Source: Parvibaculum sp039973015
GTDB taxonomy: Bacteria; Pseudomonadota; Alphaproteobacteria; Parvibaculales; Parvibaculaceae
NCBI RefSeq assembly: GCF_039973015.1
Contig: NZ_JBDWLT010000008.1
Coordinates: 124,001-188,000, forward strand
DNA length: 64,000 bases
Direction: 5' to 3'
Shown here: positions 33,945-42,134 of the stretch, piece by piece
How the letters are laid out: each line of letters begins with the position of its first letter
How positions within the stretch are numbered: the first letter of the stretch is position 1
Made by a program: the position numbers and the translations under genes
Notes under the pieces: generated by a model
Database searches by the model: none
Told to the model about the DNA's origin: nothing
Seen by the model: the letters and a program-made list of their open reading frames with translations, nothing else

Positions 33945-35162
33945 ATGTCAGGGGAGAAAAGCGGCGGCATTCTGGAAGGCGTCCGCGTACTCGATTTCGG
34001 CCGCTACATAGCGGGGCCCTATTGTGCGGCGCTGCTTGGCGATATGGGCGCAGAGGTCATCCGCATCGAGCGGAGAGAAGGGTCCGAGGACCGTTTCGTG
34101 CAGCCGATTGTGCCGGAAGCCGGACCCGGCGAAGGTGGCGAGGGAGCCATGTTTCTGCAGATGAACCGCAACAAGCGCGGCCTCACCCTCGACCCCATGA
34201 CGGAAACCGGACGTGGCATCGTACGCCGGCTCGTCGCCACGGCAGATGTCGTTGTCGCAAACCTGCCTCCTTCGACACTGAAGACTATGGGGCTCGACTA
34301 CGAGAGCCTTACTGCGGAGAAACCCGACATCATCCTCACCACGGTCTCGGCCTTCGGCCATGGCGGGCCCTATAGCGAACGAACCGGCTTCGACGGGGTG
34401 GCGCAGTCAATGGTGGGCGCGGCCTACCTCACAGGCCATCTCGAGGAGCCCGTAAAGAGCTATGCACCCTGGGTCGATTTCGGCACTGCCTCGCTCTCGG
34501 CCTTCGGAACCATGGCGGCGCTCATGGAACGGGCAAAATCCGGCAAGGGCCAGGTCGTCGAAGGATCGCTTCTTTCCACCGCCCTCGCCTATTTCAATTT
34601 TCATCTTATCGAACAGGAGCTGCGCAAGACGGACCGCGTCGCCATTGGCAACCGCTCTCCCTATGCAGGCCCCGCCGATATTGTCCGCACGAAAGATGGC
34701 TGGATACTGGTTCAGGTGATCGGCATGCCTCTCTTCAAGCGGTGGGCGCGCCTCATGGGTGAAGATCACTGGCTGACGGACCCGCGCTTCAAGGATGACC
34801 TTTCACGCGGAGATCATGGCGAAATCCTTTCGGAGCGCACTCAGCGATGGGCGGAAACGCGGACAACGGAAGAAGCGCTCGCCGAACTCGAAGCCGCGCG
34901 CATCCCCGCCGGTCCGGTTTATTCACCGCAACAGGCGCTCGATGACAGGCATATAAATGACATGGGCTATCTGAAGCCTCTGGCCTTTCCGGGCCTGCCC
35001 GGCCCAGCTCCGGTCATGGAGACACCGCTCCGGCTCTCCCGCACGCCAGGTTCCGTCCGCGAGCGCGCACCGCTGCTCGGCGAACACACGGAAGTTATTC
35101 TTGGCGAACTCGGTTACACAACAGACGAGATTTTGTCGTTTCGTTTGGAAGGGGTGATCTGA
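33945..35162 (+). CDS. Family III (CaiB/BaiF) CoA-transferase
   Basis: 405 residues from the ATG at 33945, chosen because AAGGAG lies five bases before it; the in-frame ATG at 33876 lacks one. The N-terminal segment VLDFGRYIAGPYCAALLGDMGAEVIRIE is typical. The catalytic Asp that forms the acyl anhydride is Asp178 in WVDFGTAS. It would exchange CoA between organic acids in the cytoplasm. A PLP-dependent lyase gene starts three bases after its stop, so they form an operon. Substrate not predictable. Confidence 0.88.
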   Translation: MSGEKSGGILEGVRVLDFGRYIAGPYCAALLGDMGAEVIRIERREGSEDRFVQPIVPEAGPGEGGEGAMFLQMNRNKRGLTLDPMTETGRGIVRRLVATADVVVANLPPSTLKTMGLDYESLTAEKPDIILTTVSAFGHGGPYSERTGFDGVAQSMVGAAYLTGHLEEPVKSYAPWVDFGTASLSAFGTMAALMERAKSGKGQVVEGSLLSTALAYFNFHLIEQELRKTDRVAIGNRSPYAGPADIVRTKDGWILVQVIGMPLFKRWARLMGEDHWLTDPRFKDDLSRGDHGEILSERTQRWAETRTTEEALAELEAARIPAGPVYSPQQALDDRHINDMGYLKPLAFPGLPGPAPVMETPLRLSRTPGSVRERAPLLGEHTEVILGELGYTTDEILSFRLEGVI

Positions 35163-35165
35163 AGC

Positions 35166-36191
35166 ATGCCGAAGGCTCTCGACGAATTTCCGCATCTGCC
35201 GCTTGCCCATCTTCCGACACCGCTGGCGGAGATGCGCCACCTGCGCGACGAACTCAGGGCACGTGGAGCACGCGACGTTCCTCGCCTCTTCATCAAGCGG
35301 GACGATTGCACCGGCCTTGCCACCGGCGGCAACAAGACGCGGAAACTCGAATATCTTTTAGGAGAAGCCCTGGAACAGGGTTGCGACACGATCGTGACGA
35401 CAGGCGCGCTGCAATCGAACCATGCGCGCCAGACCGCGGCGGCGGCAGCCGTTGCCGGGCTCTCGTGCATCCTCGTTCTGTTCGACACCGTGCCCTACAA
35501 GGCCACCGCCTATCGCCGTTCAGGCAACCTGCTGCTCGATCGCATTCTCGGAGCGGAGGTTCGCATCGAAAACGCCGATGCGGATGCGGCAGAAATATTC
35601 GGCAAGCTCTTCAAGGAAATCGAGGCCAAGGGGGGCAAACCCTATTTCGTCCCCGTCGGCGGATCGAGCCCGACAGGGTCGCTTGGCTATGCCAATGCCT
35701 ATCTGGAACTTGCCGATCAGCTCGATGCGCTCGGCCTCGATCAATCGGTGATTGTTCACGCCTCTTCGAGCGGCGGCACCCAGGCCGGTCTTGTCGCCGG
35801 CGCGCAGCTTCGTGGCGCCGGTCCTGCCATCGCGGGCATCAACGTCTATCGCAAGGACAATGCTGCAATGGCGGAGAGCATTCATGCGCTCGCCAGCAAG
35901 ACAACCGCCCTGCTGGAAGCGCCATCGCCCGATGTGGGCTCCATCGATCTCGACGGCGGGTTCCTCGGTGAGGCCTATGGTCTGCCCTCACAGGAAATGA
36001 GAGACGCGGTCGAACTTGTCGCTCGCATGGAAGGTGTGCTTCTCGATCCGGTCTACACGGGCAAAAGCATGGCTGGTTTCCTCGGGCAGATCATGGCTGG
36101 GAGATATACCGAAAAGGAAGCCGTGGTTTTTCTGCACACTGGCGGTTCTTCAGGTCTCTTCGCCTATGAGGAAGAATTCGCCGCGCGATGA
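35166..36191 (+). CDS. PLP-dependent D-cysteine desulfhydrase / cysteate sulfo-lyase / ACC deaminase family
   Basis: 341 residues of fold-type II PLP enzyme. The Schiff-base Lys is Lys57 in LATGGNKTRKLEYLL; the phosphate loop is SSSGGTQAGL. The N-terminal FIKRDDCTG and GALQSNHARQTAAAA are shared by DcyD, CuyA and AcdS. ACC deaminase, D-cysteine desulfhydrase and L-cysteate sulfo-lyase differ in few active-site residues, so I do not choose. Cotranscribed with the CoA-transferase gene (three-base gap); the following gene converges eight bases away. Confidence 0.8.
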   Translation: MPKALDEFPHLPLAHLPTPLAEMRHLRDELRARGARDVPRLFIKRDDCTGLATGGNKTRKLEYLLGEALEQGCDTIVTTGALQSNHARQTAAAAAVAGLSCILVLFDTVPYKATAYRRSGNLLLDRILGAEVRIENADADAAEIFGKLFKEIEAKGGKPYFVPVGGSSPTGSLGYANAYLELADQLDALGLDQSVIVHASSSGGTQAGLVAGAQLRGAGPAIAGINVYRKDNAAMAESIHALASKTTALLEAPSPDVGSIDLDGGFLGEAYGLPSQEMRDAVELVARMEGVLLDPVYTGKSMAGFLGQIMAGRYTEKEAVVFLHTGGSSGLFAYEEEFAAR

Positions 36192-36198
36192 CGAACGA

Positions 36199-37620
36199 TC
36201 ACCCCTGCGCGGCAACCTGGCCGCGCCGGCGCAACACTTCGGCTTGCCTGTCCTCACCGAGCGTCTCGTGAAGCCTTGCCGCTGCTTCGAGGAAATCTCC
36301 GGCGTTGGCGCGCGACGTCCCTTGCGAAACACGCAGTTCTTCAAGCAGCCTGTCTTCGTATGAGGCGAGATAAGTTTCGATCTGCTGGCGAATGCTGCGG
36401 CAGTGACTTTGCGCGCCGAGCGGTTCGCAGATCGGGGTCACACCACTCACAAAACGCAGACATGCCGCAACGCGGTCAAGACGGGAACGATCGGGCGCTT
36501 TCCCTAGATCGGGACGCATTGGCCCGCCGCGGCCATACTGGCCGAACTGATGGAAGGGTAATGCACGGACAAGTTCCGTCTCGAAGCGAGACATTTCCTG
36601 CGAGATCGCCGCCGACAAGCGCCCGCGCGCGGAAAGCAACCTCTGCCCCCATTCGCCATTACGGTGCAGGTCGATCTCGGCAGTGAAACCTTTCGAGAGA
36701 TGCGCGAAGCGTCTTACATCTTCGAGAAGTTCGTCGAGATCGGCATGGCCGGGGCGCAACGCTTCACAACGACGCGCGATCTTCTCCATATCGGACAGCA
36801 ATTGCTCGCCGAAGATCGCGAGTTCGCAACGGCTGATCACCTTGTCGTCACGCTGCTGGGCAACCTTACGGACGAAACGCAGAATCTGGGAGGGTTCACT
36901 GAGACGCCCCGTCACGGCAAAGGCCAGGTAAAGGGCGTTGGATGGCGATGTCTCTTCTACCCTTTCGTAAAGCTCCTTCAGCGCCGCGACCATCCCCTCG
37001 TCGAAATCGGCGATTTGCTTTGGCAACGCCGCCTGCAGTTCAAGCATGACGGGCGCAACGGAAAGAACATCGGCGATCTCGCAGGCATCCTCGAAGCCGA
37101 TCTCGCCGCCGAGACGCTTTTCGACCTGCTTGCGCCTCGCTGCATCCTGACGCGCTTCACTGAGCGCGGCTTGGATGGCGGCGGCGGTGGAGGCATGCAT
37201 GACGGACACGGCCGCGTTCAGCGCGACGTCGTCATTCTTCAAGGTATGCTCTGCAATCCGGGCTTTCAAATCGGGAAGCGTGTCCGGCATCAAATCCTGT
37301 TCAAGCCACGACCAGACACGCATGACCGAGGCGCGGGATATCCGCCCCTGGCGCGCGCCGTTGTCGTCCCGATCGACCAGAAGATCTTCGAAAGGGCGGC
37401 AGAACTGGCGCAGGGCATCCGGCATCCCGGGCCGTGCGCCCTTGAACGATGCGAGCAGGGGACGAAGGCCGGCAAGGATCATTTCGTAGGGAAGGTTCGC
37501 TGTTCCGCGCAGCCGCTCCCGCTCCAGGCCGGAGGCAAGCTTCAGCGCGGTAGGCTGCGGAAGCTGAGCCAGATAGCTTGCGAGCTTCTGTCTGATCGAC
37601 GTTTGCTGTTCCGTCATCAT
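36199..37620 (-). CDS. Hypothetical 473-residue helical protein
   Basis: I do not recognise this protein. It is almost entirely helical and charged by sequence, with no signal peptide, membrane segment or catalytic motif I can name. Codon use matches its neighbours and the frame is uninterrupted over 1.4 kb, so it is a real gene. It contains a Gly/Arg-rich turn (FGQYGRGGPMRPDLGKAP) in the C-terminal third and two close cysteines further on. A dyad TGGTTA-N5-TAACCA lies 40 bp upstream. It is monocistronic, convergent with the PLP lyase gene and divergent from cspA. Confidence 0.75.
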   Translation of the reverse strand: MMTEQQTSIRQKLASYLAQLPQPTALKLASGLERERLRGTANLPYEMILAGLRPLLASFKGARPGMPDALRQFCRPFEDLLVDRDDNGARQGRISRASVMRVWSWLEQDLMPDTLPDLKARIAEHTLKNDDVALNAAVSVMHASTAAAIQAALSEARQDAARRKQVEKRLGGEIGFEDACEIADVLSVAPVMLELQAALPKQIADFDEGMVAALKELYERVEETSPSNALYLAFAVTGRLSEPSQILRFVRKVAQQRDDKVISRCELAIFGEQLLSDMEKIARRCEALRPGHADLDELLEDVRRFAHLSKGFTAEIDLHRNGEWGQRLLSARGRLSAAISQEMSRFETELVRALPFHQFGQYGRGGPMRPDLGKAPDRSRLDRVAACLRFVSGVTPICEPLGAQSHCRSIRQQIETYLASYEDRLLEELRVSQGTSRANAGDFLEAAARLHETLGEDRQAEVLRRRGQVAAQG

Positions 37621-37659
37621 CGGCTTTCGCGGTGCAATCGCTGGTTCCGGCGCTTTCCC

Positions 37660-37676
37660 TGGTTAGCGGGTAACCA
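37660..37676. promoter_or_regulatory. Candidate operator dyad upstream of the hypothetical gene
   Basis: TGGTTA-GCGGG-TAACCA is a perfect 6-bp inverted repeat in the 293-bp gap between the hypothetical gene (start 37620) and cspA (start 37914). The remainder of the gap is the AT-richer leader of cspA, with no fixed promoter. Confidence 0.4.
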
Positions 37677-37913
37677 ATCCAGAATATGCGCCTCTGTTTC
37701 CGGGTTCCCGTGCAGGCTAGCCAGCCATGCTTAAAATTTGGTTCCACACGGCGGAAAATCACAGAATTCCTCTGTAAACTGCCTCTAAAATCCGATGTCG
37801 CGCCCCTAGATTTTCGATAGGCCTCGGGAAAATTCGGTGATAGCGTTTTTAATCGGGTGTCATCGTCAGGCTGGCATCCGTCCTTTATTTCTACACGAGG
37901 CATTCAAGGCACT

Positions 37914-38120
37914 ATGGCTAGCGGAGTCGTGAAGTGGTTCAACGCCACTAAGGGTTATGGTTTCATCGCACCGGCGGATGGCGGCAAGGACGTGTTTGTC
38001 CACATCTCTGCCGTCGAACGCGCCGGTCAGAAATCCCTGCAAGAAGGTCAGCAGATCCAGTACGAACTGGTCGAGGGGCGCAATGGCCGCTTCTCTGCCG
38101 AAGAACTGGTTCTCGGCTAA
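37914..38120 (+). CDS. cspA: Cold-shock domain protein (CspA family)
   Basis: 68 residues from the ATG at 37914, which has AAGG four bases before it. The frame is open upstream to 37857, but family proteins start at MASGVVKWFN. The single OB-fold carries RNP1 KGYGFIAP and RNP2 VFVHISAV, which bind single-stranded RNA and DNA. The upstream leader is long (over 100 bases) and relatively AT-rich, as in cold-inducible csp genes, where the leader controls translation. It ends at a strong terminator. Confidence 0.95.
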   Translation: MASGVVKWFNATKGYGFIAPADGGKDVFVHISAVERAGQKSLQEGQQIQYELVEGRNGRFSAEELVLG

Positions 38121-38165
38121 CATCGGGTCGCGCGGGACACATCGCCCGCACGTTCGAGAGACCAA

Positions 38166-38198
38166 GGCCCTCCCCTTCGGTGGAGGGCCTTTTTGTTG
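38166..38198 (+). terminator. Intrinsic terminator of cspA
   Basis: GGCCCTCC (38166-38173), an eight-base loop and GGAGGGCC (38182-38189) form a perfect stem followed by TTTTTGTTG. Confidence 0.9.
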
Positions 38199-38262
38199 TG
38201 GACGGAAGAGCTGACCGTCGCCAAAACTGGCCGAAGCTCGGCCTGGCAGATAGCATAATCCC

Positions 38263-39630
38263 ATGTTCGGACCTTACACGCTTCTTGAACGCGCTCACAC
38301 CTTTGTCTGGGACCGTCCGCTGAGCGAACTGCCCTGGTGGCAGAGGTCGCTTTTTCTTGCGGCGCGGATCGGTTGGGCAGTGATACGCGACCTTCTCGGC
38401 GGCGCGCTCAGCCTGCGTGCCATGAGCCTCGTCTACACCACACTGCTTTCCATCGTCCCTGCGCTCGCCATCGCCTTTGCCGTGTTCCGCGCCTTCGGCT
38501 TCGACAGCTGGATCGAAGACCTGCTCGCGGACTTCCTTTCCCCCCTTGGCGACCAGGGGGTCGAGATCACCCAACAGATGCTGGAATTCGTGCAGCGTGT
38601 GAACGTCAACGTGCTTGGCACGGTTGGCTTCGCTTTCCTGCTCTACACCGTCATCTCGCTCATCAACAAAGTGGAAGCAGCCTTCAATTCGATCTGGCGC
38701 GTGGAGTCGAACCGCTCCTTCGCCCGCCAGTTTACCGAGATCGTCAGCATGAGCGTTCTCGGGCCGCTTCTCGTGCTGACCGTATTCGGCATCATGGCCG
38801 GAGCCGTGTCGAATTCCTTTGTCGGCAGCCTCACGGAATATGCGACCGTGCGGTACATACTCGAACAGTCGAGCCGCATGCTTCCCTATGCCGTGCTCAT
38901 CGCCGCTTTCGGTTTCATGTACATCATGATCCCGAATACAAGGGTAAAGGCCAGCGCTGCGGCGGTTGGCGCAACGGTCGCCGGTATCGCCTGGGGCGCG
39001 GCTGGCTGGACTTTCGCTACCTTCGTCGTGAAGTCGGCACAATATGTGGCGATCTATTCCGCCTTTGCGAGCCTCGTCTTCTTCATGATCTGGCTCTATG
39101 CCGCTTGGCTCATTCTGCTCGGTGGCTGCGCCATCGCGTTCTATTATCAAAACAGGGCCTATCTCTCGCCCCATGCGGGCGTCAGCCTGCTCACGCTTCG
39201 CCAGCTCGACCGCATGGCCGTGCAGGCCCTGCTTCTCGTGCACGACGCATTCAACCGCGGACAAACACCCTGGACGGAAGAAACACTCGCACGGCGGCTG
39301 CATGTGCCGATGGAGTCGATGGGAGAGATCGGCACGGCGCTCTGCGAGGCCGGCCTTCTCACTTTCACCACGGGCACGCCAAGCCGCTTCGTGCCGGGTC
39401 GTCCGGCCGACAAGACGAAGCTGGCCGATGTCTTCGATGCTGTTCGGACGAAGCGCTACCGGCGCAGTATCGCCGACGACACCCTCGCTCATGAACCCCG
39501 CGTGGAAGCCTTTTTCGAAAAGCTGGATGAACGGAAATCCGAGATTGTCGATGCCGTCACCATCGCTTCCCTGATGGCGGCAGACGAAAGCGAACCGGAG
39601 AAAGTCATCTCCGCAACCGCCGCAAGTTAA
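38263..39630 (+). CDS. YihY/BrkB family inner-membrane protein
   Basis: 455 residues. About six membrane helices span residues 25-300, beginning WWQRSLFLAARIGWAVIRDLLGG in the N-terminal part and including ALSLRAMSLVYTTLLSIVPA, the conserved YihY region. The C-terminal 150 residues are soluble, with a winged-helix-like look (EETLARRLHVPMESMGEIGTAL). The family was once called ribonuclease BN, which is not correct for YihY; its function remains uncertain. No obvious ribosome site precedes the ATG. A hairpin without a T-tract follows the gene (39668-39690). Confidence 0.8.
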   Translation: MFGPYTLLERAHTFVWDRPLSELPWWQRSLFLAARIGWAVIRDLLGGALSLRAMSLVYTTLLSIVPALAIAFAVFRAFGFDSWIEDLLADFLSPLGDQGVEITQQMLEFVQRVNVNVLGTVGFAFLLYTVISLINKVEAAFNSIWRVESNRSFARQFTEIVSMSVLGPLLVLTVFGIMAGAVSNSFVGSLTEYATVRYILEQSSRMLPYAVLIAAFGFMYIMIPNTRVKASAAAVGATVAGIAWGAAGWTFATFVVKSAQYVAIYSAFASLVFFMIWLYAAWLILLGGCAIAFYYQNRAYLSPHAGVSLLTLRQLDRMAVQALLLVHDAFNRGQTPWTEETLARRLHVPMESMGEIGTALCEAGLLTFTTGTPSRFVPGRPADKTKLADVFDAVRTKRYRRSIADDTLAHEPRVEAFFEKLDERKSEIVDAVTIASLMAADESEPEKVISATAAS

Positions 39631-39667
39631 CACCTTGATTCGTAGCGATGACTGGATTGCGTTCGCA

Positions 39668-39690
39668 GCAGCGCCATGTCCATGCGCTGC
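39668..39690 (+). other. Hairpin after the yihY-like gene
   Basis: GCAGCGC (39668-39674) pairs with GCGCTGC (39684-39690) across nine bases. No T-tract follows, so it is at most a weak terminator. It is the first structure in the 519-bp stretch 39631-40149 that lacks a conventional gene. Confidence 0.4.
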
Positions 39691-39757
39691 CGCCGTCATG
39701 TATCGTCACCTCGCCCGGAAAAACTCTCGATAAACCGCAGTGAACCGTACCGCATGA

Positions 39758-39819
39758 TGTATGTGCGGAAGTTTCATACACATTTGCTTGACGCGGGCCC
39801 CGCAGGGATTCACGCTAAA
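39758..39819 (+). promoter_or_regulatory. Dyad operator and candidate promoter for the small-ORF transcript
   Basis: Two overlapping dyads, TGTATG-N11-CATACA (39758-39780) and ATGTG-N13-CACAT (39761-39783), lie directly upstream of a good -35, TTGACG at 39788-39793. A weak -10-like ACGCTA/GCTAAA lies at 39812-39819. This would start a transcript just ahead of the small ORF at 39855. Confidence 0.5.
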
Positions 39820-39854
39820 GATCCTTGGTTCAACAATTGAAAGGAGGTGATCCG

Positions 39855-39965
39855 ATGTCTAACGGTTTGCTGACGCCGTTTGCCATCGCCAAAGTTTCGA
39901 TCTCGATAGAGGGTCGTATGGCGAGGCAGGAAGAGCCGGACACTTCAGGGGGCCTTTCTGCCTGA
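39855..39965 (+). CDS. 36-residue small ORF behind a perfect full-length anti-SD complement
   Basis: The ORF encodes a 36-residue peptide beginning MSNGLLTPFAIAKVSIS and ending with an acidic, Gly/Ser-rich stretch. The bases before it, AAAGGAGGTGATCC at 39840-39853, are complementary to the last 14 bases of typical 16S rRNA, far beyond an ordinary ribosome site, with one base between them and the ATG. It could be a true small protein, a leader peptide or a translated regulatory RNA. I know no family with this sequence. Structured RNA and a terminator follow. Confidence 0.6.
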   Translation: MSNGLLTPFAIAKVSISIEGRMARQEEPDTSGGLSA

Positions 39966-39980
39966 GCCTTTATCCTTTAT

Positions 39981-40124
39981 TGCCGCACCCCTTGAGGGCG
40001 CGGTGACTCTTCGAGACGAATAGTTTGGTGCAAACGGGGCGGTCCCGTAGATACAAAAAATGAGGCCGCGTCGCTGCCGTTCCGAACTGGCCGCCGCATT
40101 CCTTCAGGAAAGCGGCGGCCTTTT
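39981..40124 (+). ncRNA. Candidate structured RNA downstream of the small ORF
   Basis: Four short hairpins follow one another. They are CCGCACCC/GGGCGCGG (39983-40003, one mismatch), TTCG-aga-CGAA (40010-40020), GTTTG-gtg-CAAAC (40023-40035) and GGG-N5-CCC (40036-40046). They end in a strong terminator (40089-40124). No protein frame explains this. It may be the 3' part of the small-ORF mRNA or an independent small RNA. No Rfam family was recognised by eye. Confidence 0.45.
40089..40124 (+). terminator. Intrinsic terminator of the small-ORF/RNA transcript
   Basis: GGCCGCCGC (40089-40097) and GCGGCGGCC (40112-40120) form a nine-base perfect stem, with an inner TCCT/AGGA pairing, followed by TTTT. 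Confidence 0.85.
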
Positions 40125-40149
40125 CACGTCAGTTCCTCGGAAATCAATT

Positions 40150-40632
40150 TCAGTTCGCGATCTGCCAGCTTCCATCCGGCTGACGGCAAGCCGTGCCGTA
40201 AGCGCTTTCGGGGTGCCCGCCGATATAGACGGTCTGGCTGTATTCGCGGCAATACCCGCCGCGCGCTGTCTGATAGGAGCGGCCGGGTTCAACATAGCCG
40301 TAATTGCCGCTGTCCGGGTTGCTCCAGCGCGTCGGCTGACCGCTCTGGAAGGCTCCATAAGAAGCGTTCTGCAGATAGCTCTGGTCCGCGCGATCAAGGC
40401 TGCGGCCAATATTGTTGCCGACGAGCGCGCCGAGCAGCACGCCAGCGCCCGTCGCCCAGAGACGACCGGAACCGCCGCCAATCTGCGACCCTGCGAGGCC
40501 ACCCGCAACGGCACCTGCGACCGTACCGATACCCTGCTTCGGGCCTCCGCTGTAGCCGTAGGGATTTCCGGTTTGACACCCGGCAAGCGCTGCGGCGAGA
40601 GCACTGACGAGAAAGACATTCCTGATCTTCAT
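40150..40632 (-). CDS. Glycine-zipper outer-membrane lipoprotein
   Basis: 160 residues from the ATG at 40632, which opens a lipoprotein signal with lipobox LAGC (Cys about residue 19); the frame is open to 40719 but the upstream part lacks a signal. A glycine-zipper stretch follows (GTVAGAVAGGLAGSQIGG and GALVGNNIG), as in 17-kDa surface antigen/SlyB-like proteins. The C-terminal domain has RGGYCREYSQTVYIGG and ends CRQPDGSWQI, typical of RT0821/Lpp0805-like surface proteins. Likely an envelope structural protein. Confidence 0.85.
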   Translation of the reverse strand: MKIRNVFLVSALAAALAGCQTGNPYGYSGGPKQGIGTVAGAVAGGLAGSQIGGGSGRLWATGAGVLLGALVGNNIGRSLDRADQSYLQNASYGAFQSGQPTRWSNPDSGNYGYVEPGRSYQTARGGYCREYSQTVYIGGHPESAYGTACRQPDGSWQIAN

Positions 40633-40760
40633 GACACGTACCCCAATTCCTGGTTGGTTGATCCGATGGTCATGAAGGTAGATGACGGCTGTTGAGCAGG
40701 CCCTGAACGCGCCATTCATGCGGCGTTCAGCTTGCCCGGCTCATTGCCTCGCTTTTTCTC

Positions 40761-42134
40761 TCACCCGGCGGCGGCTGGGAGATAGAGATCCGCGCGGAGG
40801 CCGCCGAGCGGCGATTTGTCGAGCCTCACTTCGCCGCCGTAAAGCTCTGCGATCTCCGTCACGATGGAAAGCCCAAGCCCCGATCCCGGCTTCGACTCAT
40901 CAAGCCGCGTTCCGCGTTTCATCACAGCGGCGCGCGCATCTTCGGGAAGCCCCGGTCCATCATCTTCGACACGCAGACAGAAGAAGGGTCTCGCCTTCAG
41001 CGTGGCGGCGTTCGGGATTACCGTCACGCGCACACGCCTGTTCGCCCATTTGCAGGCGTTGTCGAGCAGGTTGCCGGCCACTTCTTCAAGGTCTTGTGTC
41101 TCGCCCCGGAAGCCCGCCTCATCCGGGCAATCCAGTTCGACGGTGACGCCGCTCTCTTCATAGATACGCTCAAGCGCAAGTGCCAGCCGCTCCAGCACCG
41201 GCTCCACCGGCGTATGCGCCCCAAGTACGTTTGCGGACGCCGCCATGCGCGCACGAGCAAGATGATGGTCGATCTGTTCGCGCATCTGCCCAGTCATGCG
41301 CGTCACCGTCTCTCCGAAAGCGCCATCGTGGTTCCGGGCCTCATTTGTCAGCACACTGAGAGGTGTCTTGAGGGCGTGAGCGAGATTGCCTACATGGGTG
41401 CGCGCTCGCTCTATCACTTCCCGGTTGCCCTCCAGGAGCCCGTTCAGTTCGTCGGCCAGCGGCTGGATTTCGGCGGGGAACCTTCCCTCAAGCTTCGTCG
41501 CCCTGCCGGAGCGGATCTGCGCGAGAGAACCGCGCACGCGTTCCAGCGGGCGCAGGCCGAAGCGCACCTGAATCAGCAGCGCAATAAGCAGCCCGGCCCC
41601 CATTGCACCCATCGCAGCGAAAACCCAGGTATTGAAGCTCTGGATTTCGGCGTTCATTTCCGAGCGATCTCCCGCCACCGCAAAGGAAACCGGCACATCG
41701 TAGCCGGGTAACGTCAGCCGGCGTTCGACCACGCGCAGAGGCTGGTTCTCGGGCCCAACCGTATCGAAAACCTTCAGACCGACATCGCTGCGAACCGTCT
41801 CATCGGCGGGTGAAAGATCGAGGGATTGATCAAAAAGCGAACGCGAACGCACAGCCGCGCGCGGTGCCACTGGCCATATCTGCCAATACCAGCCGGAATA
41901 AACGAGATCGAAACGCGTTTCGGAAAGGCCGCCCTGACGCTCTATTTCGCCGTCATCGTTAACTTCGGTCGTGGCGATCAGTGAGTGCAGGAGAACGGAG
42001 AGCCGGGCGTCAAAACTACGCTCGGTGGAATTGCGGAAAATGGCGGAGAGGATCAATCCACCCGCGACCAGCGCAATGACGCTCCAGAGCGCGGCGCCCG
42101 CGATCAGCCGGAATGCAAGACTGTCAGACCGCAT
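40761..42134 (-). CDS. PhoQ-like sensor histidine kinase
   Basis: 457 residues from the ATG at 42134, which overlaps the regulator stop by 11 bases. Two membrane helices (about 8-30 and 172-195) enclose a periplasmic sensor of about 140 residues. The HAMP-like segment contains RFGLRPLERVRGSLAQIRSG, and HisKA has the PhoQ-type box VGNLAHALKTPLSVL. ATPase motifs are NLLDNACKWA, EDDGPGLP and GSGLGL. The sensor is not obviously the acidic PhoQ PAS-like domain. It is the last gene of a PepSY-regulator-kinase operon. Confidence 0.83.
   Translation of the reverse strand: MRSDSLAFRLIAGAALWSVIALVAGGLILSAIFRNSTERSFDARLSVLLHSLIATTEVNDDGEIERQGGLSETRFDLVYSGWYWQIWPVAPRAAVRSRSLFDQSLDLSPADETVRSDVGLKVFDTVGPENQPLRVVERRLTLPGYDVPVSFAVAGDRSEMNAEIQSFNTWVFAAMGAMGAGLLIALLIQVRFGLRPLERVRGSLAQIRSGRATKLEGRFPAEIQPLADELNGLLEGNREVIERARTHVGNLAHALKTPLSVLTNEARNHDGAFGETVTRMTGQMREQIDHHLARARMAASANVLGAHTPVEPVLERLALALERIYEESGVTVELDCPDEAGFRGETQDLEEVAGNLLDNACKWANRRVRVTVIPNAATLKARPFFCLRVEDDGPGLPEDARAAVMKRGTRLDESKPGSGLGLSIVTEIAELYGGEVRLDKSPLGGLRADLYLPAAAG

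Noticed and set aside
38263..39630. Ribonuclease BN annotation for the YihY-like gene
   Set aside because: The old name of this family came from a mistaken assignment; the protein is a multi-pass membrane protein without nuclease motifs.
37963..39699. Open frame of 578 codons antisense to the yihY-like gene and cspA
   Set aside because: It runs through the cspA terminator and coding region on the opposite strand and has no recognisable domain or ribosome site.
39838..39854. Fragment of a 16S rRNA gene on the minus strand
   Set aside because: The 14 bases match the 16S 3' end, but the match stops there on both sides. On the plus strand they sit exactly at Shine-Dalgarno distance from an ATG.
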